This document shows positions 15,983 through 24,447 of a stretch of DNA of 53,137 nucleotides, piece after piece. The DNA is from Mucilaginibacter psychrotolerans (GTDB taxonomy: Bacteria > Bacteroidota > Bacteroidia > Sphingobacteriales > Sphingobacteriaceae): NCBI RefSeq assembly GCF_004519315.1, contig NZ_SOZE01000039.1:1-53137 (forward strand), in the 5' to 3' direction. The position numbers and the translations under genes are program-made. The notes under the pieces were generated by a model that had not been told where the DNA came from, did not search any database, and saw nothing but the letters and a program-made list of their open reading frames with translations. Each line of letters opens with the position of its first letter. The stretch's first letter is position 1.

Positions 15983-16756
15983 TTAATACTTCTTAGCCCC
16001 GCCGGTATTACGGTTGCGGTTTTGGTTGTTGTTATTATTATTGTTGTTGCGGTTTTGGTTGTTATTGTTGTTGGTGCGCCCGCCGCCGCCGCCATTGCTG
16101 CGGTTTTGGTTGTTGTTATTGTTTTGGTTATTGGTGCGCCCGCCGCGGTTGTTGTTGTTGCTTTGGTTGTTGTATGGGTTGGTGCGGAACTCTACCCGGT
16201 TAAGGTTTACGTTCTCTTCCAGCTTCAGTTCGCCGCCCGATAGGTGCAACAGATCCGATATGATTAAATCATCTGCAACTGAGTCTTTATTCCATTGTAC
16301 GTAAGCCATTTTCATGAAGTTGGCAATAGCCTGTACCATGTGGCGTTTGCGATCCGGCTCCTCGATGCTTTTGGCTTTCTCGATCATCATTTCGATGGTT
16401 TTGCCGTAATGCTTGTAGCGGATGCGCTGGTGCGGGTATTTAAGTGGCTCGGGTTTAAGGTGTATCGCCTCCGGACTAGGCTTTGGGTAAGGCGAATCAA
16501 CATCCAGCTGAAAATCGGAGATGATGTGCAGGTGATCCCAAAGCTTGTGCTTAAAATCGGCCACATCGCGCAGGTGCGGGTTTAAAAAGCCCATCAGGTC
16601 GATAACTACCTGGGCGTATTTATTGCGTTCTTCTTTAGTGGGCAGCGCAACAATGTATTTCACCATGTTTTGAACGTTGCGGCCGTATTCGGTAAGTAAA
16701 AGTTTGTTCCTGGTAGAGTTATAATCAAACTCGCCAGGCAAAGTGGTTAATGCCAT
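15983..16756 (-). CDS. DUF4290 domain protein with Asn-rich tail
   Basis: ATG at 16756 gives 257 residues. The front part (FDYNSTRNKLLLTEYGRNVQ, NPHLRDVADFKHKLWDHLHI, MKMAYVQWNKDSVADD) matches DUF4290, a family known to me only from Bacteroidota and without assigned function. From about residue 186 the chain becomes a disordered tail of Asn, Gln, Arg and Gly, as in RGGRTNNQNNNN and GGGGGRTNNNNNQNRN. RGG/Asn-rich tails are common in RNA-binding or phase-separating proteins; this is only a suggestion. A strong promoter lies at 16867-16897, far downstream of the upper in-frame codons, which supports this start. Confidence 0.85.
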   Translation of the reverse strand: MALTTLPGEFDYNSTRNKLLLTEYGRNVQNMVKYIVALPTKEERNKYAQVVIDLMGFLNPHLRDVADFKHKLWDHLHIISDFQLDVDSPYPKPSPEAIHLKPEPLKYPHQRIRYKHYGKTIEMMIEKAKSIEEPDRKRHMVQAIANFMKMAYVQWNKDSVADDLIISDLLHLSGGELKLEENVNLNRVEFRTNPYNNQSNNNNRGGRTNNQNNNNNQNRSNGGGGGRTNNNNNQNRNNNNNNNNQNRNRNTGGAKKY

Positions 16757-16866
16757 GTAAATATTTTTTAATTGAATAAAATCGTTTGAAAGAATTTCCT
16801 GGTGCATGGACAGTTTCAGAGGGCAGAAACTGGAGCAACAGAATGAATGTGTACGAAGTACGATTG

Positions 16867-16897
16867 CAAAGATAGAGATTTTGTGTTGCTGTGCAAA
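16867..16897 (-). promoter_or_regulatory. Bacteroidota-type promoter of the DUF4290 gene
   Basis: On the minus strand, TTTG (16897-16894), a spacer of 19 bases, then TATCTTTG (16874-16867). Both boxes and their spacing match the Bacteroidota consensus. The predicted leader is about 105 bases. Confidence 0.75.
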
Positions 16898-16918
16898 TTG
16901 AAAGATTACAGACGAATT

Positions 16919-17133
16919 GAGTGAACACGAATTTTTTCTAATTGAATCGAATTTCACGAATTTTTAAAAAAAGGAGTTAACGCTTTGATTTAGCTACCTA
17001 TTGCACATCCACGATTAGTGTGAATCCTCCCTAATTCGTGAAATTCGTGTTCACTCATTTTAAATAGTGTTTGATGCCCATTCGCCTATATGTTTTGTGA
17101 AAATCCTCCCTAATTCGTGAAATTCGTGTTCAC
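16919..17133. repeat. Short repeats around ATTCGTGAAATTCGTG
   Basis: One element (16919-16963, GAACACGAATT...GAATTTCACGAATT) faces two inverted copies at about 17030-17056 and 17107-17133 (CTAATTCGTGAAATTCGTGT). A further copy lies at 25774-25817. No gene is visible between 16757 and 17173 apart from the DUF4290 promoter. Confidence 0.8.
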
Positions 17134-17173
17134 TCAATTTTTGTTTTATTTTCGCTTTAACGCATTCACTTAT

Positions 17174-18298
17174 ATGAGCAAACAACAGGTTACTATCACC
17201 TCCGTAGATATATTTCGTTTCAGCATCCCCATGGAACCTTTTACCATTGCCACCGGTACGATGGATCATGCCGCCAATACTTTTATTCGCATACATACCG
17301 ATGCCGGTTTTTATGGGGTGGGGGAGTGCTCGGCCTTCCCGATGATCGTAGGCGAAACGCAGGACACCTGCCTGGTAATGGCCAAAGATTTTGCCAAATT
17401 ATGGAAGGGACACGATGCGCTGGATATCCCCGCGCGTATGCAGCAATTGCACGATGCTACCGCCGGCAACGGCACCATTAAAAGCGCATTTGATATGGCC
17501 CTTTATGATATCGCCGCTAAAAATGCTGGACTGCCATTATACCAATTTTTGGGAGGAGAAAAGCGCGTGGTAGAGAGCGATATCACCATCGGTATCGGCA
17601 CACCCGAAGTGATGGCTAAGAAAGCCATCGACTTTAAATCATCCGGCGCTACCATATTAAAAGTAAAGCTGGGTAAGGGCGCTGTTATTGATGTGGAGCG
17701 TATCAAACAAATACGCGAAGCGGTTGGCCCCGAAATGAAAATACGCATAGATGCTAACCAGGGCTGGAGTTTTGACGAAGCAGTATTTGCCCTGCAGGCT
17801 TTGGGCCAATACGACATCGAATTTTGCGAACAACCCATGCGCACCTGGTACGACGATAAACTGCCCGAACTTATGGGCCTATCCCCAGTCAAAATCATGG
17901 CCGACGAAAGCGTGTACATCCACCACGATGCCCGCAAGCAAATTGAAAGCGGCAGTTGCCATTACGTAAACATCAAAATGGCTAAAGCCGGGGGTATTAC
18001 CGAAGCGAAGAAGATCCACGATACCTGCTCCGAACGCGGCATCCCCTGTATGATGGGCGGCATGCTCGAAAGTCGCATAGCCCTCAGCAGCAAGCTGCAC
18101 TTTGTTTACGCCAGTCCTAATATCCAATTCTACGATATGGATACCTGCAAACTCGGCCATCTGATAGATCCATGCATTGGCGGCGCGCAATACGATGGCT
18201 ATCATTTAGATATCAGCGATGCGCCTGGTATAGGGGCGGATGCGGATGAGGTGTTTTTGGCGGGGTGTGAGAAGTGGACCGTTGATTTTAATGATTAA
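17174..18298 (+). CDS. Dipeptide epimerase (enolase superfamily)
   Basis: ATG at 17174 gives 374 residues. The protein has the muconate-lactonizing subgroup pattern: the KxK motif in TILKVKLG, metal ligands in RIDANQGWS, EFCEQP and MADESVY, and the second catalytic lysine in YVNIKMAKAGGI. This set is typical of L-Ala-D/L-Glu and related dipeptide epimerases, which act on peptides from cell-wall recycling. The M20 dipeptidase convergent to it would be a fitting partner, but they are not in one operon. Substrate specificity within the family cannot be read from the sequence. Confidence 0.85.
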   Translation: MSKQQVTITSVDIFRFSIPMEPFTIATGTMDHAANTFIRIHTDAGFYGVGECSAFPMIVGETQDTCLVMAKDFAKLWKGHDALDIPARMQQLHDATAGNGTIKSAFDMALYDIAAKNAGLPLYQFLGGEKRVVESDITIGIGTPEVMAKKAIDFKSSGATILKVKLGKGAVIDVERIKQIREAVGPEMKIRIDANQGWSFDEAVFALQALGQYDIEFCEQPMRTWYDDKLPELMGLSPVKIMADESVYIHHDARKQIESGSCHYVNIKMAKAGGITEAKKIHDTCSERGIPCMMGGMLESRIALSSKLHFVYASPNIQFYDMDTCKLGHLIDPCIGGAQYDGYHLDISDAPGIGADADEVFLAGCEKWTVDFND

Positions 18299-18299
18299 A

Positions 18300-18380
18300 T
18301 GATGTCGCTGATGATTGTCTGAACCATGATGTCGCTGATGATTGTCTGAACCATGATGTCGCTGATGATTGTCTGAACCA
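18300..18380. repeat. Three perfect tandem 27-bp repeats
   Basis: Starting right after the epimerase stop codon, the unit TGATGTCGCTGATGATTGTC + TGAACCA occurs three times in a row and then partly again. An inverted TCATGGTTCAGA lies at about 18445-18456, so the last copy can pair into a hairpin over the 3' end. It is not a CRISPR, since there are no spacers. Confidence 0.97.
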
Positions 18381-18535
18381 TGATGCGCTTGATTATAGGA
18401 TGACCTGATTTTGGAAATCAAGAAAATCCCCTAATCTTATAAATCATGGTTCAGAAAATAATGATTGGAATCAACGCAATCATTTAATCATTAAAACGGC
18501 GAAGTCCTCTTGAGTGCCGAATAAAAGAAATTAAC

Positions 18536-19915
18536 CTACGAAAAATCAGCGGTCAGTTCCGCAAAGTACTTATGAAACAACGGTATCGTCTCTATCCCTT
18601 TGTAATAATTAAAGATATCATACTTCTCGTTCGGCGAGTGCAGGGCATCGCTATCCAGGCCGAAGCCCATCAGTACGGTTTTTAAACCCAACTCAGCTTC
18701 GAATAGAGCTACGATGGGGATGCTGCCGCCGCCGCGGGTTGGGATGGGCTGCTTGCCGAATGCTTCGGCTATAGCCTTCTGTGCTGCCTTGTAGGCAATG
18801 CTATCGGTAGGGGTAACCACCGGCTCGCCACCATGGTGCGGCGTAACTTTTACTTTAACGTACTTCGGTGCGATCTTCAGGAAATGATCGGTAAATAGCT
18901 GCGTAATCTTTTCGCTGGTTTGGTTAGGCACCAAACGCATCGAGATCTTTGCGCTGGCTTTTGATGGCAACACGGTTTTTGCGCCTTCGCCTATATAACC
19001 ACCCCAAATGCCGTTTACCTCCAGTGTAGGACGGGTGCCGGTGCGCTCGAAAGTGGTGTAGCCTTTCTCGCCCCAGGTTTCGGCTATGTCTAAATCCTTT
19101 TTGTATTCTTCCTCGTCGTAAGGTGCGGCATTCAGTTCGGCACGTTCTGATTCTGTTAATTCCAGCACATCAGCATAAAAACCGGGGATGGCGATATGGT
19201 TATCCTCATCGTGCAGGGAGGCGATCATTTTTGCCAATACGGTCGCCGGGTTGGCTACCGCACCACCATACACGCCCGAATGCAAATCACGGTTAGGGCC
19301 GGTTACTTCTACTTCCAGGTATGATAAGCCACGTAAGCCGGTCTCTAAAGACGGGTGCTCCATACTGATCATCGAGGTGTCGGAAATCAGCACCACATCT
19401 GCCTTCAGGCGTTCTTTGTTTGCTTTTACAAAGATGCCCAGGTTATTGGAGCCTACTTCTTCCTCGCCCTCTATCATGAATTTGATATTGCAGGGAAGGG
19501 TATCGGTCTGCATCATCAGCTCAAAGGCTTTTACGTGCATATAAAACTGGCCCTTATCGTCGCAGGCACCGCGGGCGTAAATCTTGCCATCGCGGATGGT
19601 GGGCTCGAATGGCGGGGTGAGCCAAAGTTCCAATGGATCTGCCGGTTGTACATCGTAGTGTCCGTAAACCAGCACGGTTGGCAAGCCGCCATCAATTATC
19701 TTTTCGCCGTACACAATAGGGTAGCCTGCGGTTTGGCAAACCTCTACCTTATCTGCACCCGCATCAGTCAATTTTTTGGCCACGTAATCGGCAGCGTTCA
19801 AAACATCGGCTTTGTATTTTGGGTCGGCGCTAACAGATGGGAAGCGCAGCAGTTCGAACAGTTCGTCCAGCAAACGCTGTTTATGAGTTTCTATATATTG
19901 CTTTATTGCCTGCAT
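18536..19915 (-). CDS. M20-family dipeptidase
   Basis: ATG at 19915 gives 459 residues. It is a di-zinc peptidase of the M20 carnosinase-like type: VYGHYDVQPADP (first metal His and catalytic Asp), ARGACDDKGQFYMHVKAFE (bridging Asp), IEGEEEVGSNN (catalytic Glu and metal Glu), and LHSPNEKY near the C-terminus (metal His). A lid/dimerization domain lies between about 200 and 320. It hydrolyses dipeptides in the cytosol. The upstream -7 box at 19933-19940 supports the start; an in-frame extension further upstream runs through repeat DNA and is rejected. Confidence 0.93.
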   Translation of the reverse strand: MQAIKQYIETHKQRLLDELFELLRFPSVSADPKYKADVLNAADYVAKKLTDAGADKVEVCQTAGYPIVYGEKIIDGGLPTVLVYGHYDVQPADPLELWLTPPFEPTIRDGKIYARGACDDKGQFYMHVKAFELMMQTDTLPCNIKFMIEGEEEVGSNNLGIFVKANKERLKADVVLISDTSMISMEHPSLETGLRGLSYLEVEVTGPNRDLHSGVYGGAVANPATVLAKMIASLHDEDNHIAIPGFYADVLELTESERAELNAAPYDEEEYKKDLDIAETWGEKGYTTFERTGTRPTLEVNGIWGGYIGEGAKTVLPSKASAKISMRLVPNQTSEKITQLFTDHFLKIAPKYVKVKVTPHHGGEPVVTPTDSIAYKAAQKAIAEAFGKQPIPTRGGGSIPIVALFEAELGLKTVLMGFGLDSDALHSPNEKYDIFNYYKGIETIPLFHKYFAELTADFS

Positions 19916-19932
19916 GGTAAATGTATTTGAGG

Positions 19933-19940
19933 CAAATATA
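19933..19940 (-). promoter_or_regulatory. -7 box of the M20 dipeptidase gene
   Basis: The minus strand reads TATATTTG, matching TAnnTTTG, 17 bases upstream of the ATG at 19915. There is no good -33 TTTG. Confidence 0.5.
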
Positions 19941-19999
19941 GTGTTGTTGGGAGAATTTTTGGCAGAGCAGTAAAGAACAAACTGAGCCCGCTCGTATCC

Positions 20000-20192
20000 G
20001 TCCCATAAATGGGACTGCAATGAAGGTGCAATGCTGTGAGGATGCTATACGCGCGACAACTTCATTGCCGTCGACTTCAGTCGACGGGCGGCTTGCACTG
20101 CTTACATCCGTCCCTTAAAAGGGACGGCAATGAAGGTGGGGAAACTACAAATCTTCTCGATTCCACCTTCATTGCCGTCGGTTTTAACTGGT
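20000..20192. repeat. Palindromic repeats, family C (CATTGCCGTC type)
   Basis: A cluster of short palindromes: GTCCCATAAATGGGAC, GTCGACTTCAGTCGAC and GTCCCTTAAAAGGGAC, linked by repeats of CTTCATTGCCGTC and GGCAATGAAGGTG. A related element lies at 24568-24661. Together with the upstream gap this fills 19941-20203. Confidence 0.85.
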
Positions 20193-20203
20193 CGAAACAA
20201 TAC

Positions 20204-20533
20204 TTACGCTTTCTCTACCACCACCGCAGTACCATAGGCCAAAACCTCGGTAATGCCCTGCATCACCTCGTTGGCATCGTAGCGCATGTTGATGATGGCA
20301 TTGGCACCCAATGCGCGGGCATGCTGTATCAATAGTTGGTAAGCTTCTTCGCGGGCGTTTTCGCAAAGCTCTACGTAAACCGAAAGCCTGCCGCCAAACA
20401 GCGACTGTATGCCACCGGCAAAGTTGCCCACAACGCTACGGCTGCGCACGGTAATGCCGCGCACTACGCCCAGGTGTTTGGTTACTTTATAACCTTCTAA
20501 AGTGTTGCTGGTGGTAATTAGTGAAGTATCCAT
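20204..20533 (-). CDS. YbjQ/UPF0145 family protein
   Basis: A 109-residue protein, full length for the YbjQ (DUF74, heavy-metal-binding-like) family. The family pattern is clear: ITTSNTLEGYKVTKHLGVVR, then GGRLSVYVELCENAREEAY, then ALGANAIINMRYD and AYGTAVVVE. The family forms pentameric rings; its cellular role is not settled. It starts 30 bases after the alpha/beta hydrolase stop on the same strand and probably shares its transcript. Confidence 0.92.
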   Translation of the reverse strand: MDTSLITTSNTLEGYKVTKHLGVVRGITVRSRSVVGNFAGGIQSLFGGRLSVYVELCENAREEAYQLLIQHARALGANAIINMRYDANEVMQGITEVLAYGTAVVVEKA

Positions 20534-20563
20534 AAGGTGTTTAGTGTTTTTATTAATTAGACA

Positions 20564-21484
20564 CTACTTCTTCAAAAATGTTACCAAAGTAGGGTTTACA
20601 ATTTCGGGTTGCTCTAAAAAGGGTAGGTGCCCTGCATCATCAACCGGCAAAAACTCGGTTTTTACCAGTTTGTTTACCGAATCGGCAAAGGTAAATGGTA
20701 CGGTTTTATCATCCTTGCCCCAAATCAGCATCACCGGTTTGTTTTTGCTGTTGAGTGCGGCGTAACTTTCCTGCGGATTAAAATCGTAGTTGTATTGTGT
20801 AGATATCAGTGCATGGCGGAAACCTCTGTACTCCATTTGGGGCACATATTGGTCTACCCATGTGGGGTGTTTATCGGGGTATTTAAAGTCCTCCATCTGG
20901 CCAAGTGCCCGCTTGTCGGCACCGAACAGTTCTTTTACGGTAGTAATATAAGGCGAGAAATCGGGGTGACCGAAATTGTAAACCGGGTCTACCAGTACCA
21001 CTTTGTTCACCCAATCCGGGTATGCACAGGCAAAATCTGTGGCCACGGCTCCGCCGAACGACACGCCCACCAGGCTCACGGGCATCTTAACCTCCAGTTT
21101 GGTTAACAAATCTTTCAACTGGTCCATATAAAGCTGTTTATTGTACACGGTGTCGGGCCTGTCAGAGTAACCCCGGCCAAATTCATCGTAGCGCAGCACA
21201 CGGAAACCGTGTTCGGTCAGGTACTCGTAGGTGCCGTTCCAGATGTAGTAAGGCACGCTGAAGCCATGTATCATGACGACTACTTTGCCGGAGTCGGGCC
21301 CGTCGAGTTCATAATGGGTAATGCCGCCGCTCAGTTCCAGGTAGCTGCCGTTGGTATTTTTGCGGAGGTTGTAAGTAATTTCTTTTGTTTCTTTGTTTTT
21401 GGTAAAATACAGGATGGCGACAGCCGCCGCCCCGAATATGATAAGTACGAGCAGAAATGTAATAGTACGTTTAAGAAACTTCAT
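20564..21484 (-). CDS. Membrane-anchored alpha/beta hydrolase
   Basis: A 306-residue protein with an N-terminal membrane anchor (about residues 7-28, TITFLLVLIIFGAAAVAILY). The alpha/beta hydrolase fold is shown by the oxyanion region MIHGFSVPYYIW, the nucleophile elbow GVSFGGAV, the acid in IWGKDDKTVPF and the final histidine in DDAGHLPFLEQPE. The substrate is unknown; the family includes esterases, lipases and monoacylglycerol hydrolases. It is divergent from the DUF2520 gene and followed by ybjQ. Confidence 0.9.
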   Translation of the reverse strand: MKFLKRTITFLLVLIIFGAAAVAILYFTKNKETKEITYNLRKNTNGSYLELSGGITHYELDGPDSGKVVVMIHGFSVPYYIWNGTYEYLTEHGFRVLRYDEFGRGYSDRPDTVYNKQLYMDQLKDLLTKLEVKMPVSLVGVSFGGAVATDFACAYPDWVNKVVLVDPVYNFGHPDFSPYITTVKELFGADKRALGQMEDFKYPDKHPTWVDQYVPQMEYRGFRHALISTQYNYDFNPQESYAALNSKNKPVMLIWGKDDKTVPFTFADSVNKLVKTEFLPVDDAGHLPFLEQPEIVNPTLVTFLKK

Positions 21485-21538
21485 TTTGGTGAGGGAATAA
21501 TGAATTTTGAATTAAGAAATAAAAGTAACCCAAATATT

Positions 21539-21546
21539 TATTTTTG
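21539..21546 (+). promoter_or_regulatory. -7 box of the DUF2520 gene
   Basis: TATTTTTG matches TAnnTTTG, 22 bases before the ATG at 21569. The nearest upstream TTTG is 29 bases away, longer than usual. Confidence 0.45.
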
Positions 21547-21568
21547 CAATAAAAGGATATTAACACTC

Positions 21569-22351
21569 ATGCGCATCACCATCATCGGCTCGGGCAATGT
21601 GGCCACTCACTTGGCAGCAGCATTTAAAAATGCGGGGCACCGCGTGGTGCAGGTTTATAGTCCAAACATACATAATGCGGCATTGCTGGCTTATCATGTT
21701 GGCGCTGATGGTATTGGCAGCCTCAAAGATATTAATGTTGAAACAGATATTATAGTGGTTGCCATAAAAGACGATGCCATAAAAGAAATTATTCCGTCTT
21801 TGTTGCCATATGGTAAGTTGGTGGTGCATACTTCAGGCGCGGTAGGTTTACAGGCACTTACAGATCATACCGCCAACGCAGGCGTATTTTATCCGCTGCA
21901 AACCTTTAGCAAAACCAAGGAGCTTAACTTTGGGGATGTGCCCATGTGCATTGAAGGTGCCGATGAAACCATAACCAAACAGCTGGAAGAGTTGGCCCGT
22001 ACCATCAGCAATAATGTTTACCGGGTAAATTCTGCACAGCGCAAAATATTGCATCTTTCTGCCGTGTTTGCCTGTAATTTCACCAACCACCTGTATGCGG
22101 TTGCCGAAGGCTTGCTGAAGGAGCACGATATGCCATTTGATATGCTGCGCCCGCTCATATTGGAAACTGCTGATAAAATAAAGGCGCATTCGCCCGCCAC
22201 CGTACAAACCGGCCCGGCAGCGCGTAAAGACGAGCAAACGATGCAGGCACACCTGAACATGTTGGAGGGGAGGGAAGATTTACAGCAAATTTACCTCTTG
22301 CTCAGTCAGGATATTATCAAAAACAGCAACGTACCTCACGGGGATAAGTAA
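21569..22351 (+). CDS. Rossmann-like and DUF2520 domain protein
   Basis: ATG at 21569 gives 260 residues. The N-terminal Rossmann-like NADP-binding domain opens with ITIIGSGNVATHLAAAFKNA (GxGNVA) and continues to VVHTSGAVGLQAL. The C-terminal DUF2520 helical domain spans about 125-255 (GVFYPLQTFSK, HLSAVFACNFTNHLYAVAEG, ATVQTGPAARKDEQTMQAHL). The fold resembles pyrroline-5-carboxylate and ketopantoate reductases, but the substrate is unknown. It starts the plus-strand run leading to ferredoxin and IscX, with a 20-base gap to ferredoxin. Confidence 0.9.
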   Translation: MRITIIGSGNVATHLAAAFKNAGHRVVQVYSPNIHNAALLAYHVGADGIGSLKDINVETDIIVVAIKDDAIKEIIPSLLPYGKLVVHTSGAVGLQALTDHTANAGVFYPLQTFSKTKELNFGDVPMCIEGADETITKQLEELARTISNNVYRVNSAQRKILHLSAVFACNFTNHLYAVAEGLLKEHDMPFDMLRPLILETADKIKAHSPATVQTGPAARKDEQTMQAHLNMLEGREDLQQIYLLLSQDIIKNSNVPHGDK

Positions 22352-22357
22352 TTTTGT

Positions 22358-22365
22358 TACTTTTG
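22358..22365 (+). promoter_or_regulatory. -7 box directly in front of the ferredoxin gene
   Basis: TACTTTTG (TAnnTTTG) ends 6 bases before the ATG at 22372. Transcription would begin at or within a few bases of the start codon, so the message would be leaderless unless it is read through from DUF2520. Confidence 0.45.
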
Positions 22366-22371
22366 CCAATA

Positions 22372-22704
22372 ATGAATATTTTTAATATAACGATCAACTT
22401 TGAAGAGGCCGACCACGATACCATCGTTTTGCCTATTGCCGAAGGGGAATCTGTTTTAGACGTTTGCCTGGAAAACGGCATTGATTTACAGCACAACTGC
22501 GGCGGCGTTTGCGGTTGCAGCACCTGCCATGTGTATGTTAATAAAGGGATGGACCACATTCAGGAGATCTCTGACAAGGAAGAGGACTTTATTGACAGGG
22601 CCGTAAACCCGCGCATTACATCGCGCCTGGGCTGCCAGTGCGTAATTATTGACGGCGACATAGAGGTTACCCTGCCCGATCAGTCGGGCTTTATGGGGCA
22701 TTAA
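22372..22704 (+). CDS. Adrenodoxin-type [2Fe-2S] ferredoxin
   Basis: A 110-residue ferredoxin of the ISC (Fdx/adrenodoxin) type. The cluster cysteines are in HNCGGVCGCSTCHVYV, and the fourth is in RLGCQCVI. The VYVNKGMDHIQEISDKEEDF segment with acidic residues is the usual partner-binding helix. The C-terminal TLPDQ is also typical. It donates electrons in Fe-S cluster assembly or to cytochrome P450-type partners. The next gene is IscX, which supports the Fe-S assembly role. The ATG choice avoids an in-frame TTG six codons upstream that overlaps the -7 box. Confidence 0.95.
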   Translation: MNIFNITINFEEADHDTIVLPIAEGESVLDVCLENGIDLQHNCGGVCGCSTCHVYVNKGMDHIQEISDKEEDFIDRAVNPRITSRLGCQCVIIDGDIEVTLPDQSGFMGH

Positions 22705-22737
22705 TTATTAATAAGACTAATACTTACGAAGCAAGAA

Positions 22738-22980
22738 ATGAACGACGATAAATTCGCCCTGCCCATACACTGGAACGATCACGAAGATATAGCTATGAGC
22801 CTTTACGAAAAGTTTGGCGACGACTTTGGCGAATCGAAGATATACCGCATCCGCTTTACCGACTTGCTGGAATGGGTGCTGAGCCTGCCCAACTTTGCCG
22901 GCACACGCGAGGAATCAAGCGAGGGCCACCTGGAGCAGATACAAAGCGCCTGGGTATACGAGTGGCGGGATAACCAGTAA
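22738..22980 (+). CDS. iscX: Fe-S cluster assembly protein IscX
   Basis: An 80-residue acidic protein of the IscX/YfhJ family (normally about 66-80 residues). Matching landmarks are HWNDHEDIAMSLYEKFGDDF, the iron-binding acidic face, then IRFTDLLEWVLSLPNFAG and a C-terminal SAWVYEW. IscX binds IscS and iron and tunes cluster assembly. The rest of the isc operon is not here. A 33-base gap separates it from the ferredoxin, so they are likely cotranscribed. Confidence 0.93.
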   Translation: MNDDKFALPIHWNDHEDIAMSLYEKFGDDFGESKIYRIRFTDLLEWVLSLPNFAGTREESSEGHLEQIQSAWVYEWRDNQ

Positions 22981-23140
22981 AAGTTAGAAAGGTTGGAGAA
23001 GTTAAAAAAGTTGTAAGGTTGGAAAGTTGAAATGTTCTAAACCTGCAACTATTATCATTTCAACCTATGAAATCGTTTTAACCCATCGGTGAAATCATCC
23101 TGAATCGGTGTAATCACAAAAAGTAATCGGTGAAATCCAA
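22981..23140. repeat. Purine-rich and ATCGGTGAAATC short repeats
   Basis: After iscX there is a run of AAGTTGTAAGGTTGGAAAG-like words (22983-23036), whose complement-type cousin is at 30750-30790, then three ATCGGTGAAATC/ATCGGTGTAATC words (23078-23135). A further ATCGGTGTAATC is at 49018. No gene is seen. Confidence 0.6.
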
Positions 23141-23151
23141 AAAAACAAACT

Positions 23152-23673
23152 ATGGAGTCCTTTTTAAACAAGCTTAAAGATATAACCACTTTTATTTTTG
23201 ATGTGGATGGCGTACTAACCGACGGTTCGATATTCGTTACCGAAACCGGCGTACAGAGCCGTGCCTTCAACATTAAGGATGGTTATGCTTTGCAGCTGGC
23301 TGTAAAGAGCGGTTACAATGTAGCGGCCATATCGGGTAGCAGGAGCAAAAGCGCCCTGTTTCGTTTAAATAGCCTGGGCATAAACGATGTTTACCTGGGT
23401 GCGCATACTAAAACCGAACGCTTTAAGATATACGTAGAAGAAAAGAGCATCCACCCCAGCAACGTACTTTACATGGCCGATGATATCCCCGACCTGGGCG
23501 TAATGAAGATGGTGGGCCTGCCGGTTTGCCCCGCTGATGCCTGCGAAGAGATCAAAGCCGTAAGCGCATTTGTATCGCCCTATGCCGGTGGCAAAGGCTG
23601 CGTACGCGATATCATTGAAAAGGTGATGAAGATACAAGGCAAGTGGATGAACGAACAGGCGTATAGCTGGTAA
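23152..23673 (+). CDS. kdsC: KDO 8-phosphate phosphatase (KdsC family)
   Basis: A 173-residue HAD phosphatase without a cap domain. HAD motif I is FIFDVDGVLTDG (both aspartates), motif II is VAAISGSRS, the lysine is in the GAHTKTERF region, and motif III is YMADDIPDLGVM. This is the KdsC tetramer-type family that removes phosphate from Kdo-8-phosphate in lipopolysaccharide synthesis. Some members act on other sugar phosphates, such as the sialic acid-like one. It is followed 43 bases later by the Maf gene. Confidence 0.92.
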   Translation: MESFLNKLKDITTFIFDVDGVLTDGSIFVTETGVQSRAFNIKDGYALQLAVKSGYNVAAISGSRSKSALFRLNSLGINDVYLGAHTKTERFKIYVEEKSIHPSNVLYMADDIPDLGVMKMVGLPVCPADACEEIKAVSAFVSPYAGGKGCVRDIIEKVMKIQGKWMNEQAYSW

Positions 23674-23716
23674 CGTTTAAGTCAAAAGTTTTAAGTCAAA
23701 AGTCAAAAGTTCCGGT

Positions 23717-24301
23717 ATGTCAAATTTCCCTCAGATAATTCTCGCATCCAAATCGCCAAGGCGGCAAGAACTCTTGAAACTGATGGATATCGATTTCCGG
23801 GTAGTGTTGAAAGAGGTAGATGAATCCTATCCCGATGGCCTGGCACCGGCTGAGATTGCCCTTTACATCGCCCAAAAAAAAGCGGAAGCCTTTGATGAAG
23901 ATGTTACTGATGAGGTGGTGCTCACCGCCGATACTATCGTTTGCATTGATGGCGAGATACTGGGCAAGCCCAACGATGCCGAGCACGCCATTGCCATGCT
24001 GCACAAACTAAGCGGCAAGCTGCACCAGGTGTACACCGGTGTTTGCCTGCTTTACAAAGGCCGCTACAATAAGTTCTATGATATGTCGGAAGTTTTCTTC
24101 CGCAAGCTTTCGGATGAAGAGATCAGGAGCTATGTGGCCGAATACCAACCCTTTGATAAAGCCGGATCCTACGGCATACAGCAGCGCATCGGCCTCATCG
24201 GCATCGAACGTATTAATGGCTCTTACACCAATGTGGTAGGCCTGCCCACCGAGAAAGTTTATCAGCAGCTGAAGGCGATTGGCTGTCTGAATCAGAATTA
24301 A
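23717..24301 (+). CDS. maf: Maf family nucleoside triphosphate pyrophosphatase
   Basis: A 194-residue protein, normal for Maf (YhdE type, dTTP/UTP and modified nucleotide pyrophosphatase). Landmarks are IILASKSPRRQELLKLMDI at the N-terminus (the conserved S-R-R), VLTADTIVCIDGEILGKPND with the catalytic Asp, and DKAGSYGIQQRIG plus YTNVVGLPTEKVY. It removes non-canonical nucleotides and affects septum formation in some bacteria. Likely cotranscribed with kdsC. Confidence 0.95.
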   Translation: MSNFPQIILASKSPRRQELLKLMDIDFRVVLKEVDESYPDGLAPAEIALYIAQKKAEAFDEDVTDEVVLTADTIVCIDGEILGKPNDAEHAIAMLHKLSGKLHQVYTGVCLLYKGRYNKFYDMSEVFFRKLSDEEIRSYVAEYQPFDKAGSYGIQQRIGLIGIERINGSYTNVVGLPTEKVYQQLKAIGCLNQN

Positions 24302-24335
24302 CAGAATTTTAGAATTTTCAGAATAGTTGCATAAA

Positions 24336-24447
24336 CGTCATCCTGAACTTGTTTCAGGACCCCATCATAAAAGTCGCCACCTTGCTTATGCGCTTTGCTT
24401 GCCGCAGACCTGCCGTGTGGGGTGCCGAAATAAATTCGGCATGACGA
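24336..24447. repeat. Palindromic repeat, family D (GTCATCCTGAACTTG type)
   Basis: Left arm CGTCATCCTGAACTTGTTTC and right arm GCCGAAATAAATTCGGCATG + ACGACG form a large imperfect palindrome with inner GTTTCAGGACCC and GGGGTGCCG parts. It lies between maf and ddl. Confidence 0.75.

Noticed and set aside
16014..16304. Plus-strand frame rich in Leu/Val opposite the DUF4290 tail
   Set aside because: It is only the reverse reading of the Asn-rich codons of the DUF4290 gene.
18300..18380. Possible CRISPR array
   Set aside because: The 27-bp units are directly adjacent without spacers, and there are no cas genes.
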